The translations under genes were made by a program, and so were the position numbers. The notes under the pieces were generated by a model. The model worked only from the letters and a program-made list of their open reading frames with translations, was not told the DNA's origin and searched no databases. From positions 124,001-188,000 of the forward strand of contig NZ_JAGZ01000006.1 of assembly GCF_000526915.1 (NCBI RefSeq): a stretch of 64,000 nt of DNA, written 5' to 3'. The DNA is from Mycobacterium genavense ATCC 51234. GTDB taxonomy: Bacteria; Actinomycetota; Actinomycetes; Mycobacteriales; Mycobacteriaceae. Shown piece by piece: positions 39,988 through 49,223 of the stretch; within the stretch, counting starts at the first letter, position 1, and each line of letters begins with the position of its first letter.

Positions 39988-40007
<20 letters not shown>

Positions 40008-40224
40008 CTACGGCCTGGCCGCCACCGCCTGGACCGAGAACCTGGGCCGGGCCCACCGGATCATGAAGCGATTGCAGGCCGGCAGTGTCCAGGTGAACTG
40101 CCAGCTGGTGTTCGACCACGATGTGCCGTTCGGCGGCTACAAGCAGTCCGGCTGGGGCCACGAGTTCGGCAAGGAGGGCCTCGAGATCTACCTGAAGACG
40201 AAGTCGGTCTGGGCCCAGTTGTAA
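39988..40224 (+). pseudogene. Aldehyde dehydrogenase, C-terminal fragment
   Basis: About 78 residues of an ALDH C-terminus: [40 protein letters not shown] and GGYKQSGWGHEFGKEG, ending VWAQL-TAA. Everything upstream, including the catalytic Cys and Glu, is missing; the fragment abuts the divergent alcohol dehydrogenase. It is not a copy of the ALDH at 29.2 kb (it reads HDVPFGGYKQSG rather than CKLPFGGYKQSG). It is followed by a strong terminator hairpin. Confidence 0.8.
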
Positions 40225-40243
40225 GTCTGGGCGCCACAACGGA

Positions 40244-40273
40244 AAGTCCCGGACCCCCGCGAGTCCGGGACTT
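40244..40273. terminator. Bidirectional hairpin terminator
   Basis: AAGTCCCGGAC (40244-40254) pairs perfectly with GTCCGGGACTT (40263-40273): an 11-bp stem with an 8-base loop. It lies 20 bases after the ALDH fragment stop and 22 bases before the stop of the convergent small membrane protein gene. It lacks a clear U-tract, as is usual for mycobacterial intrinsic terminators. Confidence 0.75.
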
Positions 40274-40294
40274 CTCCGACGGCCGTCAGACGAC

Positions 40295-40549
40295 TCAAGA
40301 ACCTTGGTTGTACCGAGTCAGGAATCCGATGGACGCCACCGCCGCGGCGGTGCCGATCACACCCCAGAGCACCAACTGGAAAGCCACCGCTGCAAAGAAC
40401 CAGCCAAACGTCATTCCGATGTAGAGCATCCAGATCACCCGATAGATGCTCCAGATCGCGAGCAGGCCGGTGCTGATCCCGATGTACAGGCTCCGTTGGC
40501 GATCGACGCGGTTGATCTGTTCCTGGATGCCGGTCGGCACGATGTTCAT
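40295..40549 (-). CDS. Small two-helix membrane protein
   Basis: An 84-residue protein with GGAAG placed 9 bases before its ATG. Hydrophobic segments are YIGISTGLLAIWSIYRVIW and FAAVAFQLVLWGVIGTAAAV, joined by a short loop; the N-terminus (MNIVPTGIQEQINRVDRQR) is amphipathic. No known family is recognised. It is followed by the strong hairpin and stands alone between the permease and the ALDH fragment. Confidence 0.65.
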   Translation of the reverse strand: MNIVPTGIQEQINRVDRQRSLYIGISTGLLAIWSIYRVIWMLYIGMTFGWFFAAVAFQLVLWGVIGTAAAVASIGFLTRYNQGS

Positions 40550-40665
40550 TTACTGTCTTCCTTTCCTGGTGCGTTGCCTCTGTGGCGGCGTCGTTGCGAT
40601 GAGTACAGCCGCCCGCACGGGCTACCGATCCCAACATCGAACGGGCCGCGCGATGCACGCGCCGG

Positions 40666-42120
40666 TCAGGACGCCGGCGCCGGATGCTGCACCGGGGGGT
40701 GCATCTCAGCCAGGAACTGGCGGTAACGCTCGGCGTGAGCGGGACTGCGCCGGACGACCAGCCATCCGGCGGCCAGCAGCACGAACCACGCGGGGAACCA
40801 CGCCAAAGCCAGCGCGGTGTCGTCTTCCGTGGTGAGCGTCCACGCGACGAATGCGAAGAAGGCGAGCACGGCCCAGCACATCGCCCGGCCGCCGGGCATC
40901 TTGAAGGCCGAGTCCGCGTGGCGCCGCGCGTACCGGCGGCGATAGACGAGGTAGCTGGCCAGGATCATCGCCCAGACGAACATGAACAGCAGTGCCGAAA
41001 TGGTCGTCACCAGCGTGAAAGCGCCCATCACCGAACCGCCGACGTGCAGCAGTGGGATGGCGGTCAGCAGCAGTGCGGCCGTCACGAACAGGGCGGGCGC
41101 CGGCACCCCTCCGCGGTTCAGCCGGCGGAAAACCGCCGGAGCGCTACCTTCGTCGGCCAGACCGTAAAGCATGCGGCCGGTCGAGTACATCCCGGAGTTG
41201 GCCGCGGAGGAGGCCGCGGTGATCACGACGAAGTTGACCACCGAGGCCGCGCCGCCGAGTCCGGCCAGGGAGAACATCGCGACGAACGGGGACTCGTTGC
41301 CGTCGAACCGCCGCCATTCGACGACGGTGAGGATCACCAGCAGCGCGCCGACATAGAAGATCGCCACCCGCAGCGGCACCGCGTTGATCGCGCGGGGAAG
41401 GGTGCGACGCGGGTTGGCAGTCTCGGCCGCCGCGGCACCGACGAGTTCCACGCCGGCGAACGCAAAGAACGCGATCTGGAATCCGCCCACCATCCCGGAA
41501 AAGCCGGTGGCGAAGAATCCGCCGCTGTTCCAAAAGTTTTCGACCGTCGCCGGATGTCCCTGCGGGGAAACGAAATTGGTGGCCAGCATGATTGCGCCGA
41601 CAACGATCAAACTGATGATCGCGACGACTTTGATTAGCGCGAACCAGAATTCGATCTCCCCGAAGTTGCGCACGCTGAACAGGTTGATCAGCAGGATCAG
41701 CACACACGCGCTCAGCGCCGGCAGCCAGGCCGGCAGACCCGGCCACCAGAACTGCAAGTAGCCCGCGATCGCGACCAGTTCGGCAATGCCGGTGACGATC
41801 CAGGCAAACCAATACGACCACCCGACGAAAAAGCCCGCCGCCGACCCCAACAGGTCGGCGGCGAAATCGACGAAGGACTTGTAGTTCAGGTTCGACAACA
41901 ACAACTCGCCCATCGCGCGCAACACGAAAAACAAGAAGAACCCGATGATTCCGTAAACCACCACGACCGACGGGCCGGCGCGGGAGATCGTTCGCCCGGC
42001 GCCCATGAACAGGCCCGTTCCGATCGTGCCACCGATCGCGATCAGCTGGACGTGACGGTTGGACAGTCCCCGATGCAGCTGCGAGACAGCAGGATTAACC
42101 TCGACGACGTCCTCGCTCAT
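40666..42120 (-). CDS. cycA: Amino-acid permease, APC family (CycA-like)
   Basis: A 484-residue integral membrane protein with about 12 helices. Helix 1 carries the APC signature IAIGGTIGTGLFMGAG, and helix 6 is FFAFAGVELVGAAAAET. It closely follows the D-serine/D-alanine/glycine:H+ symporter pattern of CycA (Rv1704c type), whose mutation can cause D-cycloserine resistance. Other cationic or aromatic amino-acid permeases of the same family remain possible. No operon partner is present. Confidence 0.75.
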   Translation of the reverse strand: MSEDVVEVNPAVSQLHRGLSNRHVQLIAIGGTIGTGLFMGAGRTISRAGPSVVVVYGIIGFFLFFVLRAMGELLLSNLNYKSFVDFAADLLGSAAGFFVGWSYWFAWIVTGIAELVAIAGYLQFWWPGLPAWLPALSACVLILLINLFSVRNFGEIEFWFALIKVVAIISLIVVGAIMLATNFVSPQGHPATVENFWNSGGFFATGFSGMVGGFQIAFFAFAGVELVGAAAAETANPRRTLPRAINAVPLRVAIFYVGALLVILTVVEWRRFDGNESPFVAMFSLAGLGGAASVVNFVVITAASSAANSGMYSTGRMLYGLADEGSAPAVFRRLNRGGVPAPALFVTAALLLTAIPLLHVGGSVMGAFTLVTTISALLFMFVWAMILASYLVYRRRYARRHADSAFKMPGGRAMCWAVLAFFAFVAWTLTTEDDTALALAWFPAWFVLLAAGWLVVRRSPAHAERYRQFLAEMHPPVQHPAPAS

Positions 42121-42273
42121 GTGTCACGTCCTCGTGGTTCCGAGCTGCCGGTAGCTAACCAGTGCTGTGGCCAAACTGGATTATTCCTATCGTCACATCC
42201 CGGCGCTGACCAAGCCAATTGTCAACGTTCTGCGAGATGCACCGGCCCGAACGAGCAAAGGGAAAGGCGGCGC

Positions 42274-43201
42274 CTAGCCCGACGTCTTGACCATGAGCTT
42301 GCCGACGTGCTTGCCGTCGAAGAGCATGTTGATCGCCGTGGGCAGCTGTTCGAAACCCTCGACGACGGTCTCCAGCGGCGTGAGCTTGCCCGCGGCGATC
42401 AGGTCCGAGATCTCGCGTACCGCTTCGGGGGCGCGGCCCAGGTGGTCGAGAACGATGAAGCCCTCCACCCTCGCGCGCTGGATCAGCAGGTTGCCGAAGA
42501 CCCGCGGTCCGGGTCGCGGGTCGGCCTCGTTGTAGCCGGAGATCAAGCCGCACAGCGCAACGCGCGCGCGAATGTTGAGCCGGGCGAAGACCGCGTCCAT
42601 GATGACGCCGCCGACGTTCTCGAAGTCGACGTCGATGCCATCGCGTGTCGCCGCCCGCAGCTGGGCGAGCCAGTCGTCGGCACGGTAGTCGACCGCCGCA
42701 TCCAAGCCGAGTTCCTCGGTGAGCAGACGGCATTTGTCCGGGCCGCCGGCGATCCCGACGACGCGGGCGCCGTCGGCCTTGGCAAGTTGGCCGGCGACCG
42801 AGCCCACCGCACCCGCCGCGAACGACACGACGACGGTCTCACCCGGCTGCGGCTTGCCGATGTCGCGGATCCCGACCCACGCCGTGAGCCCAGTCGTCCC
42901 GAGAGCGCCCATGTAGGCCCTGCACGATCTGGCCGACCGTATAGTTGGGCTTCTTGGATTCGACGACCCGGCCGAGCCCGCCGGCCCGCATGACCTCGCC
43001 GATACCGACCGGAGGCAGATAGGTCGGGGTGTCGTTGGTCCAGGTCCGGTTGGTCGGATCGAGCGAGATCCATTCGACCCGCACCAGCGCCTCACCATCC
43101 CCGATCTGTGGCACGGCTTCCTCGCTGAGTTCGAGCGTGTTGGGACCAATACGTCCGGTCGGGCGCTCACGCAGCAGGAATCGGCGATTTCGATCGGGCA
43201 T
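42274..43201 (-). pseudogene. Zinc-free MDR-family NADP oxidoreductase, internal loss and frameshift
   Basis: A quinone/enal reductase-like enzyme. The first part (MPDRNRRFLLRERPTGRIGP, DPTNRTWTNDTPTYLPPVG) runs to GQIVQG near 42915. There the frame changes and about 35 residues are lost before ALGTTGLTAWVGIRDIG. The remaining part is normal: SFAAGAVGSVAGQLAKADGA (NADP loop), DVDFENVGG and the end GKLMVKTSG. Members reduce double bonds of alkenals, ketones or leukotriene-like lipids. Confidence 0.75.
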
Positions 43202-43327
43202 GAGCGCACGCTACCGGACACCATTCTCCGGATCAATAGCCATGAAAGTTGTTGGTACACAACGTTTTTAGTACGCCACTCGACTCGCAGCGGACCAAGG
43301 TCGACGACGGATGCTATAACCCCAGCT

Positions 43328-44158
43328 ATGGCGGATCACACCATCACCCATGTTTCGGATACCGCCCGCTGGACGTCGCTGCATCGGGCAACCGAATCGC
43401 AACGCCGCGATGCGTTGTTCCACGACCCGCTCGCCGGGCTGCTGGCCGGCGAACAGGGCCGTGCGATCGTCGCCAATGTGCCCCGGTCGACGCGCAACGG
43501 TTGGTGGCTCGTCGCGCGCACCAAACTGATCGACGACGCCGTCGCCGAGGCCGTCACCAACGGTTGCGACCGGGTGTTGAATCTGGCCGCCGGCCTGGAC
43601 ACCCGGCCCTATCGTCTGGAGCTGCCCGCCGAGTTGGGGTGGGTGGAGGCGGATCTGCCGGCATTGCTGGCGGAGAAGACGCAACTGCTCGCCGATCAGA
43701 CACCGCGATGCCGGTTGACGCGCACGGCCGTCGACCTGGCCGACCCACCGGCCCGGGACGCGTTTCTCAACGACGCCCTCGACGGCGCCGCGAAGGCCCT
43801 GGTGCTCACGGAGGGCCTGTTGATGTATCTCGACGATGGCGACGGCGACGGTGGGGATCACCCGGCCCGAGGTCGCCTGGTGGATGCTCGACTTCGCCGG
43901 TCCTGGTCTGAAAAAGATGATGAACAAGAAGATGGCCGACATGCTGGAAAATGCACCGTTCAGATTCGCCCCCGAAACGGCGTGGCATATTTCGAAGAAC
44001 TCGGCTGGCGCGTCGCCGAAGTGGAATCGTTGCTAATCGTTGCCCACCGATTCCGCCGCTTGCCGGTACTCATGCGCCTCGCCGCATGGCTGCCTCAACC
44101 CGATCCGCGCCGACCCGGGACCCGACCATGGAGTGCGGCGACTCTGCTGACCCACTGA
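43328..44158 (+). pseudogene. SAM-dependent methyltransferase (LCMT-like/TIGR00027), two frameshifts
   Basis: The start MADHTITHVSDTARWTSLHR is followed by motif I LNLAAGLDTRPYRLELP and LGWVEADLPALLAEK, as in the large mycobacterial family of leucine-carboxyl-methyltransferase-like enzymes. After LLMYLDD the frame changes near 43850 (TRPEVAWWMLDFAGPGLKKM), and again near 43980 where one A of a run is missing (NGVAYFEELGWRVAEVESLL). Total length is about 277 residues. The substrate is unknown. Confidence 0.75.
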
Positions 44159-44313
44159 GCCCACGATCGACGAACGTGTGCAAGATTTTTCGGTATTTGT
44201 GCACATGCCGGATTCTTTAATGCCGCGCGTCTGGCATCCGACGAACGGGAGACGAAATCGGAATGCGGACCATTCGCCGCGCCAAAATCCGCCGCCGAAC
44301 TTAGATTCGCCGC

Positions 44314-45164
44314 ATGCGCATTTCGGTCAAATTCGACCAGAGCTTCCAATACGCCGAACTCGAGCGGTTGTGGCGCACCGCTGATCGGCTTGGTTTCGAA
44401 GCGGTGTGGGATTACGACCATTTCTACGAGCCGCAGGAACACACCGCCCCCACCCATGAGGCTGGACCACCCTGGCCGCGATGGCCGCGGTCACCAAGCG
44501 GGCGCGGGTCGGCTGTCTGGTATCCAGCGTCACCTACCGCAACCCCGCGGTCCTTGCCAAGATGGTGGTTACCGTCGACCACATCTCGGGTGGTCGCCTC
44601 AACTTCGGGATCGGCGCCGGCTGGCACGAGGCCGAACATTGCGGGTACGGGATCGACTTTCCCGCCCCCGGTGCCCGCGTCTCGATGGTCGACGAGGCAC
44701 TGACCCTGATTCGCCGGCTATGGACGGAGGAATCGGTCACCTTTGAGGGGCAATTCTTCGCCCTCGTGGATGCGCTGTGCGAACCCAAACCGCTGCAGCG
44801 CCCACACCCCCCGATGGTGATGGGCGGCACGGAGCCGAAGATGCTCCGCGTGATCGCACGCCAGGCGGACATCTGGAACATGCCCGGACATGAGGGGCCC
44901 GAAAGATGGGGCACCGTAAACGCCCGGCTCGACGAGGCATGTGCCGAAATGGGGCGCGAACCGGGCGTAATCACGCGCACCGCGCAGGTTTCCCTGCATC
45001 CCGTCGAGCCCGATCAGGTGGATGAACAGCTGGCGCTGTTGCCGGAGTTTGAACGGCTCGGTTGCGAGCAGATGGTGCTGGCGTTCCGCCAGCCACCGAC
45101 GGACGCACTGCTACAGCGTTGCCTTGCCCTGGATTCCACCCCGCGACCGGTCGCGGCCGTCTAG
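44314..45164 (+). pseudogene. LLM-class F420-dependent oxidoreductase, one frameshift
   Basis: About 283 residues: MRISVKFDQSFQYAELERLW, then after a lost base near 44462 (GAGGCTGG for GAGGCCTGG) TTLAAMAAVTKRARVGCLVS, GGRLNFGIGAGWHEAEHCGY and PPMVMGGTEPKMLRVIARQA. These are typical of mycobacterial F420-dependent luciferase-like enzymes. It lies in a loose gene group with the methyltransferase upstream and a secreted protein downstream. Confidence 0.8.
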
Positions 45165-45215
45165 CCGCGGCAGGGGACATTCACCTCGCTGCCGATATGG
45201 AGGATTGTTAGCTCG

Positions 45216-45875
45216 GTGGACGTGTTGCGGGTTGCTGCGCTGCCAATCGTTGTCACGGTGATGTTCGGGTCGATCGGATCGGCGAACGCCGATCCTCCGC
45301 CCACTCAGCAGATCACCACGGCGGCCGTCGGGTCCCAGGGGCAAGCCGTCAACGGCTTTCACGAAACCCCGCCCGACGGCAACGTCGCCGTGGTGAACGA
45401 CTGCGTAGCCTCGCCCGCGGCCGTGGCCGACAACGTCTACGCGTGCTCGCCGAGCGTCGCCGGCGCCGCCACCTGCTGGCCGTCGACACCGGGATCGCTG
45501 CTGTGCGTCGACAATCCGTGGGACCAGCGTTTACATCGGGTCGACTATCAGGGGCAGCTGCCGCCGGTGCGAGCCCCGGCGTCACCGGAACCGTATGCAC
45601 TCATCCTCGACGACGGCCCCCGCTGCCTGCTGCGCAACGGCGGGGCGTGGGGCGGCCGGGACGACGGTTACGTCGCCGGCTACGGGTGCGACAACGGTGG
45701 CCCCAACCCTGCGGTGCTGTGCCGCCCCGACACGCAGACCTGCATCGACGACCGCACCGGGCCGGTATGGACGGTCAAAGTCGGTCAGCTGGGTGCGGGC
45801 AACCCGCACCTGCCACCACCCCAAGTCCACGCGGTAGCAGAAGCGTGGTTCGCCGGCGATCGCACTCCGGGCTGA
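45216..45875 (+). CDS. Secreted Cys-containing hypothetical protein
   Basis: A 219-residue protein from the GTG at 45216 with a signal peptide (VLRVAALPIVVTVMFGSIGS, probable cleavage after ANA). The mature part is Pro/Gly/Asp-rich and contains about eight Cys in short motifs (NDCVAS, YACSPS, ATCWPS, LLCVD, RCLL, YGCDN, VLCRP, QTCIDD), suggesting disulfide bonds. No catalytic motif is recognised. It converges with the GH16 gene. Confidence 0.7.
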   Translation: MDVLRVAALPIVVTVMFGSIGSANADPPPTQQITTAAVGSQGQAVNGFHETPPDGNVAVVNDCVASPAAVADNVYACSPSVAGAATCWPSTPGSLLCVDNPWDQRLHRVDYQGQLPPVRAPASPEPYALILDDGPRCLLRNGGAWGGRDDGYVAGYGCDNGGPNPAVLCRPDTQTCIDDRTGPVWTVKVGQLGAGNPHLPPPQVHAVAEAWFAGDRTPG

Positions 45876-45881
45876 TGCCGG

Positions 45882-46709
45882 CTACCAGACGCGTATCCAG
45901 TCGACGAGCATGTCGGCGGGGTAGCTGCCGCCTCCGGGGTCACCACCGCCGGAACCGGCAACGGCAAGGTTGAACACCGGATAGACCGTGTAGCCGGGGC
46001 CGTTGAACGGCCAATCCGGCAGCGAGCTGGCCGGCACGTCGAAATAGGGCTGGGCTCCGTCGGAATAGTCTTTCCAAAACCTGATCCCGGCCTCGTCCCA
46101 TTGAGTGCGCCAGGTGTGCCAGGCGCTGTCGACCGCGATGTTGTGCGTCTTCCACTCGCCGCCGTTCGCCTTGGCGTGCACCGTGGTCGCCGAGGGCCAG
46201 CTGCCGTTACCGTACCACTCCATCACGTCGATCTCGCCCTGGTCGTCGTTGCCGAGCCAGTACGCGGGCCAGGCGCCGGCCGTCAGGCAGTTCAGCTTGA
46301 CGCGGGCTTCCCAGGTATGGCCGACGCCGCCGCGCCACAGGCTTTGCACCTTGCCGCTGAAGTAGGTCGGGCCGTCTTTGGCCGCGCGCAGAACGAGGTT
46401 CGAGTTGCCGTCGACGAACACGTTTTTCCGATCGTCACGGTACTGCCCGATGTGCTCGGGCAACTCCCAATACGTCGGGTCCTTGATCGTCTCGCGGGCC
46501 TTGGCGATCGCCCACTTGGACGGGTCGGGCACCGAACCGGCCGGGCCGTCGAACTCGTCGGCGAATAGGTAGCTTCCGGCCTGCCCGCTGGGCGCGGCGG
46601 GCGGTGGCACCCGCCCGGGATAAGCCCTGGCCTCAGGGATGGGCAGCGCGGCCGCCAGCACGCCGATCCCGGTCGTCAGCATCATGCGTCGGCGGTCCAT
46701 CTCAGGCAT
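45882..46709 (-). CDS. Secreted GH16 beta-glucanase (Rv0315-like)
   Basis: A 275-residue protein. The N-terminus MPEMDRRRMMLTTGIGVLAA has a twin-Arg signal with cleavage expected near ARA. The GH16 catalytic motif is GEIDVMEW (ExDxxE: nucleophile and acid/base Glu), with FADEFDGPAG at the start of the sandwich and WHTWRTQWDEAGI later. It likely hydrolyses beta-1,3-glucans; M. tuberculosis Rv0315 is a similar secreted antigen. The ATG at 46707-46709 is used, though MDRRR (46700) is also possible. Confidence 0.85.
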   Translation of the reverse strand: MPEMDRRRMMLTTGIGVLAAALPIPEARAYPGRVPPPAAPSGQAGSYLFADEFDGPAGSVPDPSKWAIAKARETIKDPTYWELPEHIGQYRDDRKNVFVDGNSNLVLRAAKDGPTYFSGKVQSLWRGGVGHTWEARVKLNCLTAGAWPAYWLGNDDQGEIDVMEWYGNGSWPSATTVHAKANGGEWKTHNIAVDSAWHTWRTQWDEAGIRFWKDYSDGAQPYFDVPASSLPDWPFNGPGYTVYPVFNLAVAGSGGGDPGGGSYPADMLVDWIRVW

Positions 46710-46968
46710 AGGCAAGCGACGATAGCAGCCCCGCCGGTACGGGGTCGAAACGGAAATTGTGTCGGTGGCCGTCGTTAGCATTTGGATCGCCACCGCCCCG
46801 AAACGGACGGCGGAACGGTACAAGCTCGGGATTTGGGATGGAATTCACGGCGAATTCTCATGTTCAGCCACGGTTTGGTCTCAGCATTGGTTGGGCATCC
46901 TGGACACGAATCGATAACACGCTTGTAGCTTTGCGGCCGAGTCGGGGCTCTGAGAGGAGTTGACCACC

Positions 46969-47175
46969 ATGGCGAATGCGCCAGAGTCGACAGTTATTTT
47001 TCTCCAGTCCCATCCGGCGTGGATCGCGGCGCAGCGCCGTGAACGTGAACGTGCCGAATCCATCCGTCGCCACCCGTCTTTTCGGGCCCGTCGAGGAGAC
47101 GCTCGGGTAGGCCAAGCGGTTGCCGCTGGCAGCCGCCGGTTCAAGCTCTTCTCCACCGGCGATACCCCCGCATAA
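46969..47175 (+). CDS. Small basic protein
   Basis: A 68-residue open frame with a strong ribosome site (GAGAGGAG, 8 bases before ATG) and codon-like GC bias. It starts MANAPESTVIFLQSHPAWIA, has a charged helix (AAQRRERERAESIRRH) and a basic tail. No family is recognised. The region before it (46710-46968) shows no other gene. The good start signal is the main support. Confidence 0.45.
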   Translation: MANAPESTVIFLQSHPAWIAAQRRERERAESIRRHPSFRARRGDARVGQAVAAGSRRFKLFSTGDTPA

Positions 47176-47282
47176 ACGTTAATAACTGCGCATCAGTCAA
47201 TTCGCTCGGTCCTTGAATTGCGTTAATTCGCGCCGGTCATAACCGTGCAGTCACGGCCAAAACGAGATTCCTGACGACATCC

Positions 47283-49205
47283 GTTTACTTCGCCAGTGCG
47301 GAACGCAATGGCCAAAGCTGTTATGTCAGTGGAGAATTCCACCACGTCCCCGATGGCGCGGATGCCGACCTGATCCTGGTCGCCGCGGAGACCGCCGACG
47401 GCACAACACTTTTCGCGATCACCGGTTCCGACGGGGTGCACCGGCAGCGGCTGGCCACCCTCGACCCGACCCGCCCGTTGGCTAATTTGCGGCTTTCGCA
47501 CGCCGCGGCGCGCCGGGTCGGGGCGCCCGGAGCCGCCACGGCCGTGTTGGCCCAGGTCCACCTTCGGGCGACCGCGCTGCTGGCGGCCGAGCAGGCCGTG
47601 CTGGCCGAGCAGTGCGTAGCGCTCACCAGGCGATACCTATTGGACCGTCGGCAGTTCGGCCGTCAGATCGGCGCGTTCCAGGCGCTCAAGCATCGTCTCG
47701 CCGACGCGGCGGTGCGTGCCGAGCTGTCGGCCAGTAGCGCCTGGTATGCAATCCGGCAACTGGCGGCCGGGGCGGCCGATGCCGAATTCGCCGTGACGGT
47801 CGCGGCCGCCGCGTGCGGGGAGGCCGCGGTGCAGAATGCCGCGGAGATGATCCAGCTGCACGACGGCATCGGCTACACCTGGGAGCACGCCGCACACCTG
47901 TACCTACGCCGGGCCAAGTCCGACCAATACCTGCTCGACACCCCGTCGGCACATCACGACCGGCTCGGCCTCGCCGTCGTCGAAACGCCTTCGCCCACGA
48001 CACAATCCGCACCGGTAACAGACTCGCCGGCGGTCGCCGAACTGCACGCGTGGCTGGCCGCCAACCTGATCGACGGCCTCGCCGGCGACGGCCCACCCCC
48101 GGCAGCGGGGGAGAAGTACTCACCGGCGCGACGCGACTGGTATCGCCGCCTCGGCGCCGCTGGCTGGTCGACACCGACCTGGCCGGTCCAGTACGGCGGT
48201 CGGGGCCTGAGCCGCGACGAGGGCGGTGCCGTCGTCGAAGAGCTGCGCCGCCGCGGCCTCGACCGGCCCGAGGAAGATTTCGTCGGGATATGGCTGGCCG
48301 GCCCAACGATTCTTCAGTGGGGCAGCGATCAGCAGCGTGAGACTTACCTGCGGCCGCTGGCGCTGGGCGAGCATCGGTGGTGTCAACTGTTCAGCGAACC
48401 CGGCGCCGGATCTGATCTGGCGTCCCTGGCGACGTCGGCCGTACCGATCGACGGCGATCGCTGGCTGGTCAACGGCCAGAAGATCTGGAGTTCGTTCGCC
48501 AACACCGCCGACTTCGGGCTGCTGATGGCCCGCACCGATCCGACACTGCCCAAACACGACGGCATCACCTACTTCCTGCTCGACATGCGGACACCCGGTG
48601 TCGAGGTGCGACCGCTGCGGCAGATGACTGGCGACGCCGAATTCAACGAAATGTTCCTCACCGACGTCGTGGTGCCCGACTCGGCGCGTCTGGGCCCGCG
48701 CGGCGCCGGCTGGAAGGTCGGCATCAGCACGCTGATACAGGAACGCAACAGCCTGACCGGGCCGCCGGTCGTCGGTCCGGGCGTGGCCGATCAGCTGATC
48801 GCCGAAGCGCTCGACCGCGGTGCCTGGCACAACGCCGATGTACGGGATCGGTTGCAGCGCATGCTGGTCGACGAACGCGCCCTGCAGACCGCGAGTTTGC
48901 GCGCCAGCGTTACCCCGGATCGCAACCCCGGCGCCATCGACTCGATTCGCAAACTCGTAAGCGCGGACCTGCACGAGCGCGCGGGGCGTATCCGGGTCGA
49001 CTCGCGGCCAGAGCTCTCGCTAGACTGGCCGATCGATGCCGAGATGCCCGCTGGCACAAGATCATTCCTGGAGATGAAGAAGTACTGCATAGCCGGTGGC
49101 ACCTCGGAGATCCAGCGCAACATCATCGCCGAACGCGTGCTCGGGCTGCCCCGCGAGCCCGATCCCGACCGCGACCAGCCGTTCAATCAGCGGACCAGTA
49201 GATAA
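47283..49205 (+). pseudogene. Double-module acyl-CoA dehydrogenase (FadE6/FadE34-type), 5'-truncated
   Basis: The C-terminal part of one ACAD module (SGEFHHVPDGADADLILVAA in the middle sheet, DRRQFGRQIGAFQALKHRLA, QLHDGIGYTWEHAAHLYLRR) is fused to a complete second module. The second module has WPVQYGGRGLSRDE, WCQLFSEPGAGSDLASLAT, LVNGQKIWSS and KYCIAGGTSEIQRNII. This is the arrangement of roughly 710-730-residue FadE6/FadE34 proteins, but the N-terminal helical domain of module 1 is missing and no ribosome site marks the 5' end, placed where family similarity begins. The second module could still be made from a GTG near 47436. It lies 18 bases before the HpaB-like gene. Confidence 0.75.
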
Positions 49206-49223
49206 GAAGGAGCCCACCGCAAA

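Noticed and set aside
47040-47062. GTGAACGTGAACGTG repeat resembling the 17-bp regulatory motif
   Set aside because: It lies inside a small coding frame as Arg-Glu repeats and lacks the second half (GACGTAGA) of the motif.
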